A stretch of 64,000 bases of DNA from assembly GCA_017405445.1 (NCBI GenBank), contig JAFRAK010000041.1, positions 37,146 through 101,145 of the forward strand. Reading direction: 5' to 3'. Within the stretch, counting starts at the first letter, position 1. Each line of letters opens with the position of its first letter. The translations under genes and the position numbers were made by a program. This document shows, one piece after another, positions 16,387 to 26,416 of this stretch. This DNA comes from Bacilli bacterium. Its GTDB lineage: Bacteria > Bacillota_I > Bacilli_A > RF39 > UBA660. The notes beneath the pieces were generated by a model. It was not told the DNA's origin. It saw only the letters and a program-made list of their open reading frames with translations, and made no database searches.

Positions 16387-17507
16387 AAATACGAAATATT
16401 AGTTTATTAAATTTTAGAAATTATTCAAAATTATCTCTTGAACTTGGAGATAATATGAATATTTTTGTAGGAGATAATGCTCAAGGAAAGACAAATATCC
16501 TTGAATCTATCGTTGTTTTAGCTCTTACAAAATCACATCGTGTTGGATCTTATCCAAATATTATTCAATATAATAAAGAAAAATGTAAAATATCTGGTGT
16601 AGTAAAAAATAATAAAATTATTACAAAACTAAATATTGAAATGACAGAAGATACTAAAAGATTAAGTATCAATAATACTAATATTAATAAAATATCTGAT
16701 TATATTTCTAATTTAAATGTAATTATTTTTACTCCTGAGGATATTGATATTATAAAAGGATCACCTAACGTACGTAGAAATTTATTGAATATTCAATTAA
16801 GTCAACTATCTAGAGAATATTTAAAAACATATAATGAATATAATAGACTTTTAAAAACTAGAAATGAATATTTAAAAAGATTGTTTATTACTGAAAGTAC
16901 TGATACTAGTTATTTAGATGTACTTACTGAAAAGTTTATTGAGAAAGCGGTTTATATTTATCAAAAACGAAAAGAGTATATTGATATGGTTAATCTTCAT
17001 ATTAATGATTTTTTTCAAGATATTTCTGACTATGAAAAAATAAGTATTAAATATGTTCCTAATATTCCTTTAGATGATTATGAGTATGAAACAATACGTA
17101 AAAAATTGAAACATATATTGAAAAAAAATTATAAGAAAGAACTTAATTATGGTATGACTGTATATGGTCCTCATAGAGATGACTTTACTTTTAATTATAA
17201 TGATAAAGATTTAAGAGTATTTGGGTCTCAAGGACAACAAAAATTGGCTGTATTATCATTTAAATTATCTGAAATATCTATTTTTAATGATATTACTAAT
17301 ACATTACCTATCTTGTTATTAGATGATATTTTTGGTGAATTAGATATAAAAAAGAGAAATAAATTATTAAAATTAATTACGAATTATGATATTCAGTCTA
17401 TTATTACGACAACTGATTTAAAAAATATTCAAAAGAGATATTTAAAAAACGCGGATATATATCATGTTGTTGATGGCAAAGTTGAAAGAAGGTTAAATAA
17501 TGAATGA
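16383..17507 (+). CDS. recF: DNA recombination and repair ATPase RecF
   Basis: A 374-residue RecF. Walker [10 protein letters not shown] is at about residues 30-38, the RecF-type signature [16 protein letters not shown] is near 282, and Walker [13 protein letters not shown] near 315. It loads RecA at gaps with RecO and RecR (recR lies at 24.8 kb). Its start is coupled to an 8-codon leader ORF, and its end overlaps gyrB by 8 bases, so recF-gyrB-gyrA form one operon. Confidence 0.96.
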   Translation: MKIRNISLLNFRNYSKLSLELGDNMNIFVGDNAQGKTNILESIVVLALTKSHRVGSYPNIIQYNKEKCKISGVVKNNKIITKLNIEMTEDTKRLSINNTNINKISDYISNLNVIIFTPEDIDIIKGSPNVRRNLLNIQLSQLSREYLKTYNEYNRLLKTRNEYLKRLFITESTDTSYLDVLTEKFIEKAVYIYQKRKEYIDMVNLHINDFFQDISDYEKISIKYVPNIPLDDYEYETIRKKLKHILKKNYKKELNYGMTVYGPHRDDFTFNYNDKDLRVFGSQGQQKLAVLSFKLSEISIFNDITNTLPILLLDDIFGELDIKKRNKLLKLITNYDIQSIITTTDLKNIQKRYLKNADIYHVVDGKVERRLNNE

Positions 17508-19428
17508 TGAAAAAGTAGAAAAAGCTTATGATTCTTCGTCTATACAAGTATTAGAGGGATTAGAAGCAGTTCGTAAAAGACCAGGTATGTATATTGGTAC
17601 TACTAGTTCTAGAGGATTGCATCATCTTGTTTGGGAGATTGTTGATAATGCTATTGATGAGGCTTTAGCTGGTTATTGTAAACATATTGAGGTAACAATT
17701 TGTAAAGATAATAGTATTATAGTTAAAGATGATGGACGTGGAATTCCTGTTGATATCCATCCAAAGACTGGTAAAAGTACTGTAGAAACAGTTTATACTG
17801 TATTGCATGCTGGAGGTAAATTTGGTGGTGGAGGATACAAAGTATCTGGTGGATTACATGGAGTTGGAGCCTCCGTTGTTAATGCTTTAAGTGATTGGCT
17901 TGAAGTTAGAGTATATCGTAATGGTAATGTATATTACCAAAGATATAGTAAGGGAGGACATCCAGAAGATGAATTAAAGGTTGTGGATAAATGTGACAAA
18001 GATCGTACTGGAACAACCGTTCATTTTTTACCAGATGATGAGATTTTTACTGAAACTACAGTATTTGAATATGATGTATTAAAAACAAGATTAAAAGAAT
18101 TAGCATTTTTAAATAAAGGTTTAAGAATATCTTTATATGATGAAAGAGAAGCAGATAAAAAAGATTCTTTCTGTTATGAAGGTGGACTTGTAGAGTATGT
18201 TCAAATGTTAAATAAAAATAAAGGTGCTATTCACGAAACTATTGTTGATGTATCTGGGGAAGATAATGATATTAAAGTAGAAGTAGCTCTTCAATATAAT
18301 GAATCATATAATGAAAGCATTTATTCTTTTGTAAATAATATTACGACTCCTGAAGGTGGTACTCATGAAGATGGTGTAAGAAGAGCATTAACAAGAATAT
18401 TAAACAAATATGCTACAAGTGTTGGTTTACTAAAAGAAAAAGATGATCCACTTACTGGAGAGGATGTAAGAGAAGGTCTTACAATGATTATTTCAGTTAA
18501 GCATCCTAATCCTCAATTCGAAGGTCAAACGAAGACAAAATTAGGAAATAGTGAAGTACGTGGAATTGCTGATAAGATTTTTTCTGAAGCTTTTGAAAGA
18601 TTTTTAATGGAAAATCCAGATCAAGCTAGAATTATTGTTGATAAAGCAATGACAGCAAGTAGGGCAAGAGTTGCGGCTAAAAAAGCACGTGAATTAACCC
18701 GTAGAAAAGGGGATTTAGATGTTACTAATTTCTATGGAAAATTAAGTGATTGTAAAAGTAAAGATGCAAGTGTATCTGAAATCTTCTTAGTTGAGGGTGA
18801 TTCTGCTGGTGGATCTGCTATTAAGGGAAGAGATTCTATGACACAAGCCATTCTTCCATTACGTGGAAAAATTTTAAATGTAGAAAAAGCCAGATTAGAT
18901 CGTGCTTTAGGAAATGAAGAAATAAGAACTATTATTACTGCCTTTGGTACTGGAATAGGTGAAGAATTTGATTTATCTAAATTAAGATATCATAAGATTA
19001 TTATTATGACAGATGCAGATGTTGATGGTAGTCATATTAGAGTATTATTATTAACTTTATTCTATCGTTTCTTTAAACCGATTGTTGAAGCAGGACATGT
19101 TTATGCTGCGCAACCACCTCTTTTCTGTATTAAACATGGAAAAACTATTAAATATGTTTTAAATGAAGAAGAAAGAGATGAATATCTAGCTACTTTATCT
19201 CCTAATACTAAATATGATATTGCTCGTATGAAAGGTTTAGGAGAGATGGATGCTGAGGAATTAAACGAAACAACAATGGATATTAATAAGCGTGTTTTAA
19301 GACAAATAACTGTAGATGATGCTATTGCTGCAGATGAAGTTTTCTCTAAATTAATGGGTGAAGAGGTAGAACCTCGTCGTGAATTTATTGAAACGAATGC
19401 AACATATGTTGAAAATCTTGATATTTAG
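17500..19428 (+). CDS. gyrB: DNA gyrase subunit B
   Basis: A 642-residue GyrB. ATP-binding GHKL motifs ([41 protein letters not shown]) are followed by the TOPRIM domain with EGDSAGGSA and the [19 protein letters not shown] metal site, and the C-terminal [15 protein letters not shown]. The ATPase subunit of gyrase; introduces negative supercoils with GyrA. Length is typical of Gram-positive GyrB without the enterobacterial insert. It starts within recF. Confidence 0.97.
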   Translation: MNDEKVEKAYDSSSIQVLEGLEAVRKRPGMYIGTTSSRGLHHLVWEIVDNAIDEALAGYCKHIEVTICKDNSIIVKDDGRGIPVDIHPKTGKSTVETVYTVLHAGGKFGGGGYKVSGGLHGVGASVVNALSDWLEVRVYRNGNVYYQRYSKGGHPEDELKVVDKCDKDRTGTTVHFLPDDEIFTETTVFEYDVLKTRLKELAFLNKGLRISLYDEREADKKDSFCYEGGLVEYVQMLNKNKGAIHETIVDVSGEDNDIKVEVALQYNESYNESIYSFVNNITTPEGGTHEDGVRRALTRILNKYATSVGLLKEKDDPLTGEDVREGLTMIISVKHPNPQFEGQTKTKLGNSEVRGIADKIFSEAFERFLMENPDQARIIVDKAMTASRARVAAKKARELTRRKGDLDVTNFYGKLSDCKSKDASVSEIFLVEGDSAGGSAIKGRDSMTQAILPLRGKILNVEKARLDRALGNEEIRTIITAFGTGIGEEFDLSKLRYHKIIIMTDADVDGSHIRVLLLTLFYRFFKPIVEAGHVYAAQPPLFCIKHGKTIKYVLNEEERDEYLATLSPNTKYDIARMKGLGEMDAEELNETTMDINKRVLRQITVDDAIAADEVFSKLMGEEVEPRREFIETNATYVENLDI

Positions 19429-19437
19429 GAGGGTTTT

Positions 19438-21933
19438 ATGGATCGTTTAGAAAAAAATAATATTGTTAAAGAGGTACAAGATTCCTTTTTAGAGTATTCG
19501 ATGAGTGTAATTGTTGCTCGTGCTTTACCTGACCTTAGAGATGGTTTAAAGCCTGTTCATAGACGTATTTTATATTCAATGTATGAATCAGGCTATACTC
19601 CAGATAAACCACATAAAAAGAGTGCTAGAATTGTTGGAGATGTTATGGGAAAATACCATCCTCATGGAGATTCTTCTATTTATGAGGCAATGGTTCGTAT
19701 GGCACAAGATTTTAGTTATCGTTATATGTTAGTTGATGGTCATGGTAACTTTGGTAATATAGAAGGTTATGGCGCAGCTGCAATGCGTTATACGGAGTCT
19801 CGTTTATCTAAAATATCTCTTGAATTATTAAGAAATATTAATAAAGATACTGTTAATTTTACTCCGAATTTTGATGAAAGTGAAAGAGAACCTGAAGTTT
19901 TACCATCTAGATTTCCTAATATTTTAGTAAATGGTACAACAGGAATTGCTGTAGGTATGGCTACTAATATTCCTCCTCATAATTTAGGTGAGGTAATTGA
20001 TGGTTGTGTTGCTTATATTGATAATCCTGAAATTGATCTTGATGGATTAATGAAATATATTAAAGGACCAGATTTTCCGACTGGGGCTATTATTTTAGGT
20101 AATAGTGGTATTAGACAAGCTTATGAAACTGGTAGAGGTACTATTACAGTTCGTTCTAAGGCTACTATTGAAGAATCAAATGGAAAACAATATATTATTG
20201 TAGATGAGGTACCATATGGTGTTAATACACTTGAATTAAAAAATAAGGTTGCAGAACTTGTTCATAATAAAATTATTGATGGAATTGCTGATTATCATTC
20301 TGATTTAAAAGATGGTATTAAAATTACAATTACTTTAAAGAAAGATGCAAACGCACAAGTTGTATTAAATAAATTATATAAACATACTCAGTTTCAAACT
20401 ACTTATGGAATTATATTTTTAATGTTAGATCAAGGTGTTCCTAAGACTCTTGGATTAAAAGATATTATTGTAAAATATATTGATTATCAAAAAGAGATTA
20501 TTATTAGAAGAACTAAATTTGATTTAGATGTTGCTGAAAAAAGAGTTCATATATTAGAAGGATTAAAGATTGCATTAGATAATATTGATGCTGTTATTAA
20601 AATTATTCGTGGTGCAGGCGATGATGAAGAAGCTAAAAACGGATTGATGAAAAACTTTGGCTTAACAGATGTTCAAGCCAATGCAATTCTTGAAATGAAA
20701 TTACGTCGTTTAACTGGATTAGAAAGAGACAAGATAGAAAGTGAACTTGCTGATTTATTAAAACTAATTGAAGAATTGAAAGCTATTTTGGCAAGTGATC
20801 AAAAAGTTCTTGAAGTTATTAAAAATGAATTACTTGAGATTAAACAAAAATATGGTGATGAAAGAAGAACTAACATTGATATGACTGCAATTGAATATAT
20901 TGAAGATGAATCGTTAATTCCTGAGGAAAATATTATTATTAATTTAACGAAGAATGGTTATATTAAGAGATTAAGAACGGATACTTATAAGACTCAAAAT
21001 AGAGGTGGAGTAGGTATAAAAGGTATGTCTACTAATGAAGATGACTTTGTGGAAAAAATATTATCTATGAGTACGCATGATTATTTATTGTTCTTCTCTA
21101 ATCGTGGTAGAGTATATCGTATGAAAGGCTATGAAGTTCCAGAATTTTCAAGACAATCTAAAGGTTTACCAATTATTAATTTATTACCACTTGAAAAAGA
21201 TGAGAACATTAGTTCTATATTAAGTGTTACTCCTGGTGATGAAAACACGAAGTATTTAATGTTCTGTACAAAAAATGGTATTGTTAAACGAACTCCAATC
21301 GAAGAGTTTGATAATATTCGTAAAAGTGGTAAGATTGCGATTGTTTTACGTGATGATGATGAACTTATTAGTGTAAAAAAGACCTGTGGAAAAAATGAAA
21401 TCGTGATTGGTGCAAGTAATGGTCGAATGGTTAGATTTGATGAAAATGAGATTAGAAGTATGGGACGTAGTAGCTCTGGTGTTAAAGGTATGGAACTTGA
21501 TGGTGCTGTAGTTGTCGGAGCTGATGCTGTTAAATCTGGCGATATGGTCTTGATCGTAACTGAGAAGGGTTATGGTAAAAAATCTATTATAGATGAATAT
21601 CGTTTAACTCATAGGGGAAGTAAAGGTGTTAAAGCATATAATGTTACTGATAAGAATGGTGTTTTAGTTTCATTGAAGTGTTTTGAGGAAAATGCAAATT
21701 TAGATTTAATAATGATGACTGATTTTGGAACAATTATTAAATTACCTCTTGATCAAGTATCTACTTTAAAACGTGCAACTCAAGGTGTTCGATTAATGAA
21801 TTTAAAGGATAATCAATTAGTATCAACAGTTGCGTTAGTTGATAAAGAACAAAATGAAGAATTACCTGAAGGAGAAATAGTTGATTCTGATCCTAGCATA
21901 GAAGATACAGAAATTAAAGAAATAGTAGAATAA
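19438..21933 (+). CDS. gyrA: DNA gyrase subunit A
   Basis: An 831-residue GyrA. The catalytic Tyr is Y118 ([10 protein letters not shown]). In the quinolone region GDSSIYE, S79 corresponds to E. coli Ser83 and E83 to Asp87, so it looks quinolone-susceptible. The C-terminal beta-pinwheel has six repeats, with the GyrA-box [10 protein letters not shown] near 521-530, and an acidic tail. RBS TAGGAGGG lies 9 bases after gyrB. A terminator and the parS/Noc-site region follow. Confidence 0.97.
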   Translation: MDRLEKNNIVKEVQDSFLEYSMSVIVARALPDLRDGLKPVHRRILYSMYESGYTPDKPHKKSARIVGDVMGKYHPHGDSSIYEAMVRMAQDFSYRYMLVDGHGNFGNIEGYGAAAMRYTESRLSKISLELLRNINKDTVNFTPNFDESEREPEVLPSRFPNILVNGTTGIAVGMATNIPPHNLGEVIDGCVAYIDNPEIDLDGLMKYIKGPDFPTGAIILGNSGIRQAYETGRGTITVRSKATIEESNGKQYIIVDEVPYGVNTLELKNKVAELVHNKIIDGIADYHSDLKDGIKITITLKKDANAQVVLNKLYKHTQFQTTYGIIFLMLDQGVPKTLGLKDIIVKYIDYQKEIIIRRTKFDLDVAEKRVHILEGLKIALDNIDAVIKIIRGAGDDEEAKNGLMKNFGLTDVQANAILEMKLRRLTGLERDKIESELADLLKLIEELKAILASDQKVLEVIKNELLEIKQKYGDERRTNIDMTAIEYIEDESLIPEENIIINLTKNGYIKRLRTDTYKTQNRGGVGIKGMSTNEDDFVEKILSMSTHDYLLFFSNRGRVYRMKGYEVPEFSRQSKGLPIINLLPLEKDENISSILSVTPGDENTKYLMFCTKNGIVKRTPIEEFDNIRKSGKIAIVLRDDDELISVKKTCGKNEIVIGASNGRMVRFDENEIRSMGRSSSGVKGMELDGAVVVGADAVKSGDMVLIVTEKGYGKKSIIDEYRLTHRGSKGVKAYNVTDKNGVLVSLKCFEENANLDLIMMTDFGTIIKLPLDQVSTLKRATQGVRLMNLKDNQLVSTVALVDKEQNEELPEGEIVDSDPSIEDTEIKEIVE

Positions 21934-21947
21934 TACTATTTCTTTTT
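21918..21947 (+). terminator. Intrinsic terminator after gyrA
   Basis: AGAAATAGT/ACTATTTCT hairpin spanning the gyrA stop, followed by TTTT. Confidence 0.85.
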
Positions 21948-21950
21948 ATA

Positions 21951-21966
21951 TGTTTCACGTGAAACA
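21951..21966. promoter_or_regulatory. parS: parS site 1
   Basis: Perfect 16-base palindrome TGTTTCACGTGAAACA, the consensus ParB-binding site of Bacillus. It sits just after the gyrA terminator. Confidence 0.95.
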
Positions 21967-21995
21967 TTGGATAATAAATTATTGAGAAACGGATA

Positions 21996-22011
21996 TGTTT
22001 CACGTGAAACA
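21996..22011. promoter_or_regulatory. parS: parS site 2
   Basis: Second perfect TGTTTCACGTGAAACA, 45 bases from the first (start to start). Confidence 0.95.
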
Positions 22012-22052
22012 TTGTATTATTTCCCAAAAAATAGTTATTATTATATATATTT

Positions 22053-22070
22053 TTATTTCCCGGGAAATAA
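22053..22070. promoter_or_regulatory. Noc-binding site (NBS)
   Basis: An 18-base perfect palindrome whose core ATTTCCCGGGAAAT (22055-22068) equals the NBS consensus described for Bacillus Noc. A half site ATTTCCC lies at 22019-22025. It lies between parS 2 and parS 3. Confidence 0.85.
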
Positions 22071-22111
22071 TTTTAGAGTGTTTTGAACTAATTGTTTGAA
22101 AATTTTTAATA

Positions 22112-22127
22112 TGTTTCACGTGAAACA
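22112..22127. promoter_or_regulatory. parS: parS site 3
   Basis: Third perfect TGTTTCACGTGAAACA, directly upstream of the SRP RNA promoter. Confidence 0.95.
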
Positions 22128-22139
22128 TTGATATATTTA

Positions 22140-22168
22140 TTTACTTTTTTGCTGTTCTATAGTAATAT
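22140..22168 (+). promoter_or_regulatory. Sigma-A promoter of the SRP RNA
   Basis: TTTACT (22140-22145), 17-base spacer, TAATAT (22163-22168). The expected start at about 22175 is exactly the first base of the closing helix of the RNA. Confidence 0.6.
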
Positions 22169-22174
22169 AAGTTT

Positions 22175-22250
22175 GTGCAATGGAAGTGATTGAACCAGGT
22201 CAGGATCGGAAGGTAGCAGCCTTAAGGTCCTCCTTCCATGTGCACATTTT
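22175..22250 (+). ncRNA. ffs: Signal recognition particle RNA, small (4.5S-like) type
   Basis: About 76 bases. The ends pair: GTGCA-ATGGAAG at 22175 with CTTCCAT-GTGCAC at 22234-22245. The Ffh-binding domain contains AGGTCAGGATCGGAAGGTAG and the CAGCCTTAAGG strand, the hallmark of domain IV. A T run at 22247-22254 terminates it. There is no upstream Alu domain, unlike the long SRP RNA of Bacillus and Clostridium; this is the short form also found in mollicutes. It is directly followed by the tadA ribosome site. Confidence 0.93.
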
Positions 22251-22264
22251 TTTTGGAGGAAAAA

Positions 22265-22717
22265 ATGAATCTTTGTTTTTTTGATATTGCTTTTGATGAA
22301 GCAAGAAAATCATTTGAATTAGATGAAGTTCCTATTGGAGCAGTAATAGTTAAACAAGGTAAGGTAATTGCTTCTGCTCATAATTTAAAAGAACATCATA
22401 ATTGTAGTATTTATCATGCGGAAATACTTGCGATAAAGGAGGCTTCTAAAATATTACATAATTGGAGATTGGATGATTGTGACATTTATGTTACTTTAGA
22501 TCCTTGCCCAATGTGTGCAAGTGCAATTAAACAATCTAGAATAGCTCATGTTTATTCTGCACTTCATAATTCTGATTCAAGTAATGCTAAAATTATTCAA
22601 TCAATTTTTGCTTCAAATGATTCTACAAATCCTTCTGTTATTTTTGAATCTGATTTAAATAAAACAATGTCTCAAGAATTGTTAAATAAATTTTTTGAAA
22701 AGCAAAGAAAAAGATGA
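22265..22717 (+). CDS. tadA: tRNA-specific adenosine deaminase TadA
   Basis: A 150-residue cytidine-deaminase fold protein. Zinc site residues are in YHAEILAI (His and catalytic Glu) and LDPCPMCASAI (two Cys). It converts A34 to inosine in tRNA-Arg(ACG). I start at the ATG at 22265, 5 bases after GGAGG; an upstream frame start at 22238 would lie inside the SRP RNA. Position next to the SRP RNA and dnaX is as in Bacillus. A terminator overlaps its last codons. Confidence 0.95.
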   Translation: MNLCFFDIAFDEARKSFELDEVPIGAVIVKQGKVIASAHNLKEHHNCSIYHAEILAIKEASKILHNWRLDDCDIYVTLDPCPMCASAIKQSRIAHVYSALHNSDSSNAKIIQSIFASNDSTNPSVIFESDLNKTMSQELLNKFFEKQRKR

Positions 22718-22733
22718 AATCTTTGCTTTTTTT
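22697..22733 (+). terminator. Intrinsic terminator overlapping the end of tadA
   Basis: AAAGCAAAGA/TCTTTGCTTT hairpin followed by T residues, with the tadA stop in the loop. A TATAAT at 22736-22741 just after it may start the dnaX transcript. Confidence 0.8.
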
Positions 22734-22763
22734 GTTATAATATATGTGAATGGGAGGGTTTTT

Positions 22764-24443
22764 ATGTATCAAGCTTTGTACAGAAAATATAGACCTGTTG
22801 ATTTTGATTCTGTAATTGGTCAAAATCCAATTATAACTACTTTGAAAAACTCTATAATTCACAATAATTTTTCTCATGCTTATTTATTTTTTGGAAGTAG
22901 AGGAACTGGAAAAACTACAGTGTCAAAAATTTTTGCGAGAAATATTAATTGCGATTCTCCTAAGGATGGTATTGCTTGCGGAAAATGTGATTCTTGTAAG
23001 ATTTCTTTTTCTAAGGAATGTGTAGATATTATAGAGATAGATGCTGCATCTAATAATGGTGTTGATGAAATTAGGGAGTTAAAAAATAATATTAATTTAG
23101 TTCCATCAAGTTTGAAATATAAAGTATATATTATAGATGAGGTTCATATGTTATCTGATAGTGCTTTTAATGCATTATTAAAAACTTTGGAGGAGCCTCC
23201 TCAACATGTAGTTTTTATTCTTGCAACGACTGATCCACAAAAGGTACCTGAAACGATTGTTTCTAGGTGTCAGTGTTTTTCTTTTAAAAAAATTTCTAAT
23301 GAAGATATTTTTGAAAAACTATCTGAAATTTGTAAAAAAGAAAAAATTATCATTCAAGATGATGTATTGAATAAAATAGCTATATATTCTGATGGTGGTC
23401 TTAGAGATGCTATTGGATTACTAGATAAGCTTATTGCTTATAAATCTACTGATATAACTATAGATGATTTTAATGAAATTAATGGTATTATTTCAGATGA
23501 AGAAATATCTTCTTTTGTTCATAATGTTTTTGAAAGAAAATTTTCGGAAGTTTTGTCTAATTTATCGCAATTTAATAGTTGTGGAAAAAATTTAATTCAA
23601 ATTATTCTTCAGTTGATTGAATATTGTAGAAATGAAATAATTTCTTATTATATTGATCATAAAAAATTAGATTATCCTATTGTTAATTATGAGGAATTAT
23701 TAAATATTTTTAATGAAAAATTATTTGATATTAAAAAATCTAATAATCCTTCTATATATATTGAGATTACTTTTTTGAAATTTATGAATGATTATTTATT
23801 GAATAATGATGATTTTAGTAAAAATGAACCTGTGGAAAAAAAATCTGAAAATGTTATTAATGTTGATAATTCTATTTCTGAGGAGATAAAAAAAGACACT
23901 GTTTTAAATATTGATTTAAACAGTGATTCTAATATTGATAGAACTTCTTTTGCTTCTAGTAATCCTCGTATTCTTAATCTTGATGAGATTTTGAATGTTA
24001 GAATTAATAATACTTTTGCAACTGCAGATAAAAATTTGTTAAAATTAGAAAATAAGAATTTTGATTTACTTAAGGATTATTCTTTTGACACTAAAATTGG
24101 TTATTTAGTTAATTCTTTATTAGATTCTACAATAAGAGTAGTTGGAAGTGATTCTATGATTATTAGTTTTTCTTCTGATGGTCTGGTTGAAGAGAATCTA
24201 TCTCATTTAGTTGAGTTAAATGAAGTTTATAATAAAATTACTAATTCTAATAAAAATATTGCGATTGTTTCTGATTCTGAATGGGATAAATTGAAAAATG
24301 ATTATATTGATCATCTTAAAAATAATATTAAATATTCTATTAAAAAAGAACCTGATGTTGTCTTGGAAGAAAATAAGAATGATGATATAATAGTTAATAG
24401 TGCGATATCTTTATTTGGAGAAGATATTGTAGAGGTAGAATAG
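22764..24443 (+). CDS. dnaX: DNA polymerase III clamp-loader subunit tau (DnaX)
   Basis: A 559-residue DnaX. It starts MYQALYRKYRPVDFDSVIGQ after GGGAGGG. The AAA+ module has Walker A GSRGTGKT at 44-51, a four-Cys zinc module (CDSPKDGIACGKCDSC) and Walker B IIDEVHML; SRC sensor is VSRCQCF. Domain III ends near residue 345, followed by an Asn/Ser/Asp-rich linker and a C-terminal tau domain. An A8 run at 23836-23843 lies right at the domain III boundary; a -1 slip there gives Ile and a UGA stop, yielding a 361-residue gamma-like form. It starts a dnaX-ybaB-recR run. Confidence 0.94.
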   Translation: MYQALYRKYRPVDFDSVIGQNPIITTLKNSIIHNNFSHAYLFFGSRGTGKTTVSKIFARNINCDSPKDGIACGKCDSCKISFSKECVDIIEIDAASNNGVDEIRELKNNINLVPSSLKYKVYIIDEVHMLSDSAFNALLKTLEEPPQHVVFILATTDPQKVPETIVSRCQCFSFKKISNEDIFEKLSEICKKEKIIIQDDVLNKIAIYSDGGLRDAIGLLDKLIAYKSTDITIDDFNEINGIISDEEISSFVHNVFERKFSEVLSNLSQFNSCGKNLIQIILQLIEYCRNEIISYYIDHKKLDYPIVNYEELLNIFNEKLFDIKKSNNPSIYIEITFLKFMNDYLLNNDDFSKNEPVEKKSENVINVDNSISEEIKKDTVLNIDLNSDSNIDRTSFASSNPRILNLDEILNVRINNTFATADKNLLKLENKNFDLLKDYSFDTKIGYLVNSLLDSTIRVVGSDSMIISFSSDGLVEENLSHLVELNEVYNKITNSNKNIAIVSDSEWDKLKNDYIDHLKNNIKYSIKKEPDVVLEENKNDDIIVNSAISLFGEDIVEVE

Positions 24444-24457
24444 AGGAGGAAATACCT

Positions 24458-24754
24458 ATGAATATGCAAGCTATGTTAAAACAAGCTCAAGCTTTACAAA
24501 AAGATATGTTGAAGGCAAAAGATGAAATTGATAAAACTGAATTTATTGGCGAAAGTTCTTTAGTTAAAGTTACTATGAAAGGTACTAAGGAATGTGTTAA
24601 GGTTGAAATTACTGCAGATGATTCTTTGGATAAGGATGATTTAGAAGTTCTTGAAGATATGATTGTTGTTGCTATTAATGATGCTAATAAAAAAATTGAT
24701 AAAATGACTGAGGAGAAAATGGGTAAATTTGGTAATATACCTGGATTGTTTTAA
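24458..24754 (+). CDS. ybaB: YbaB/EbfC-family nucleoid-associated protein
   Basis: A 98-residue YbaB. The N-terminal MNMQAMLKQAQALQKDM helix and the core GTKECVKVEITADDSL fit the family. These small dimers bind DNA in a nucleoid-associated manner. RBS GAGGAGG precedes it, and it lies between dnaX and recR, the usual order; recR begins 2 bases after its stop. Confidence 0.94.
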   Translation: MNMQAMLKQAQALQKDMLKAKDEIDKTEFIGESSLVKVTMKGTKECVKVEITADDSLDKDDLEVLEDMIVVAINDANKKIDKMTEEKMGKFGNIPGLF

Positions 24755-24756
24755 TT

Positions 24757-25350
24757 ATGTATCCTGATAGTTTGAAAAATTTAATAGAATCATTTAAATA
24801 TTTACCAAGTGTAGGTGAAAAAACTGCTGAACGTTATGCTTTTTCTGTTTTAGATATGGATGAAGATCAGATAGAGTTATTTGTTGACAGTTTAAAAAAT
24901 ATTAAAAATAGGATTCATCCTTGTAAAAATTGTAATGTTTTAACCGAAGATGAAATATGTTCTATTTGTTCTGATGATTTTCGTAATAAGAATGTTTTAT
25001 GTATTGTTGAAGATGTTAAAAGTGTTTTTTTATTTGAAAAGATAGGTATGTTTAAAGGGTTATATCATGTCTTAAAAGGTTTAATTTCTCCACTTGATGG
25101 TGTTAATCCAGAAGACATTGGTATAGATAAATTGTTAGATCGTATTCAAAATGAAAAATTTGAAGAAATTATTTTTGCTTTTAAACCTAGTATTGAAGGT
25201 GAAACAACTGCATTATATATAAAAAAAATTTTAGATGGTTTAAATTTAAAAATTACTAAGATTGCGAATGGTGTTCCTATCGGAGCAGATATGGAATATG
25301 TAGATAGTTTAACTTTAGAGAGAGCTTTATCTGATCGTAAGGAAGTGTAA
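24757..25350 (+). CDS. recR: Recombination mediator protein RecR
   Basis: A 197-residue RecR. Helix-hairpin-helix at the N-terminus (LPSVGEKTAERYAF), a Cys4 zinc finger (CKNCNVLTEDEICSIC) at about 55-70, a Toprim domain (VLCIVEDVKSVFLFEK) and a C-terminal GVPIGADMEYVDSLTLERAL. It loads RecA with RecF and RecO. Downstream of ybaB by 2 bases, so translationally linked. Confidence 0.96.
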   Translation: MYPDSLKNLIESFKYLPSVGEKTAERYAFSVLDMDEDQIELFVDSLKNIKNRIHPCKNCNVLTEDEICSICSDDFRNKNVLCIVEDVKSVFLFEKIGMFKGLYHVLKGLISPLDGVNPEDIGIDKLLDRIQNEKFEEIIFAFKPSIEGETTALYIKKILDGLNLKITKIANGVPIGADMEYVDSLTLERALSDRKEV

Positions 25351-25381
25351 TAATTGTTTTCATAATTTCATATTAATTTAT

Positions 25382-25567
25382 ATGAAATTAATACGTCATT
25401 TATTTTTTAAACTTATTATTAGTGTAATATTATTGTATTTATTTAATTATTTTTCTATAAATTATCAGTTTGTTCTTCCAATGAATATTTATAGTATTAT
25501 ATTTATTATTCTTTTTGGAGGTTTTGGTTTAGTAGGACTTGTTATTTTTTATATTTATTTTTTGTGA
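25382..25567 (+). CDS. bofA: BofA-like membrane protein (pro-sigma-K processing inhibitor family)
   Basis: A 61-residue hydrophobic protein with two membrane segments. The second half (LPMNIYSIIFIILFGGFGLVGLVIF, residues about 33-56) matches the BofA signature P-[IM]-N followed by a Gly-x-x-Gly-x-x-Gly helix. In Bacillus BofA is encoded two genes after recR and holds the SpoIVFB protease inactive in the sporulation membrane. The location between recR and holB supports the call. It is shorter than Bacillus BofA (87) and has no clear ribosome site, so the exact start is uncertain. Confidence 0.6.
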   Translation: MKLIRHLFFKLIISVILLYLFNYFSINYQFVLPMNIYSIIFIILFGGFGLVGLVIFYIYFL

Positions 25568-25574
25568 GGGATTT

Positions 25575-26414
25575 ATGGATAATTTAACTATTGTAAAAGA
25601 GAAATTTATAAAATATATTGATTCTGTTGTTCAAAATCATAGGATTTCTCATGCTTATTTAATTGAATTAGATAACTATGATACTGATTTTGATTATGTT
25701 ATGACATTTATTAAAATGATTTTATGTAATTGTTCTTATGATAATTTAAATAAAGCTGATGAAAATCTTATTCACTTGATTGATAGTAATCAATATCCTG
25801 ATATTTATACTATTTCTTCTGATAATAGTGTTATTAATAAAAATATGATTGCTGATTTACAAAAGGAATTTGTGAATAAATCTATTTTTGATAATAAGAG
25901 AATTTATATTATTAAAGAAGCTGAAAAGTTAAATGCTTCTTCTGCAAATACAATACTAAAGTTTTTAGAGGAACCTGAAGAAGATATAATAGCTTTCTTG
26001 ATTACGGATGATCGTTATCATATTATTGATACTATCATGTCTAGATGTCAAATACTATCTTTAAAAGAATATAATTATATTAATACAATTGATGATGAAT
26101 TGTTGGATATTATAGACATTGTTTTTCATCCACAACAGTATTTTTTAAAATACAATGATGTTACAAAAAGTATGTTTTCTGATAAAGCTGTTATTAAAAA
26201 AAGATTATGTGATATAGAGGCTATTCTATTAATGGTTCTATCTAAGAAAATAACAAAAGATAATACAACTATTATAGATTTATTTAGTGATAAAAGTGAA
26301 AATGACTTAATATCTATACTTAGTATAATTGAAGATGAATTGCCAAAATTAAATTTTAATGTTAATTTAAAATTATGGCTTGATTCTTTTTTTAGTCATT
26401 TGATAGGAGGTTAA
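25575..26414 (+). CDS. holB: DNA polymerase III delta' subunit (HolB)
   Basis: A 279-residue clamp-loader subunit. It starts MDNLTIVKEKFIKYIDSVVQ (ATG 25575 after GAGGGA); it has the HAYLIE strand, a degenerate ATP site with no Walker A, the IIKEAEKLNASSANTILKFLEEPEED block and the SRC motif MSRCQIL. This pattern is that of delta-prime. It assembles with DnaX and HolA to load the clamp. No tmk gene sits before it, unlike Bacillus. Confidence 0.92.
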   Translation: MDNLTIVKEKFIKYIDSVVQNHRISHAYLIELDNYDTDFDYVMTFIKMILCNCSYDNLNKADENLIHLIDSNQYPDIYTISSDNSVINKNMIADLQKEFVNKSIFDNKRIYIIKEAEKLNASSANTILKFLEEPEEDIIAFLITDDRYHIIDTIMSRCQILSLKEYNYINTIDDELLDIIDIVFHPQQYFLKYNDVTKSMFSDKAVIKKRLCDIEAILLMVLSKKITKDNTTIIDLFSDKSENDLISILSIIEDELPKLNFNVNLKLWLDSFFSHLIGG

Positions 26415-26416
26415 TT

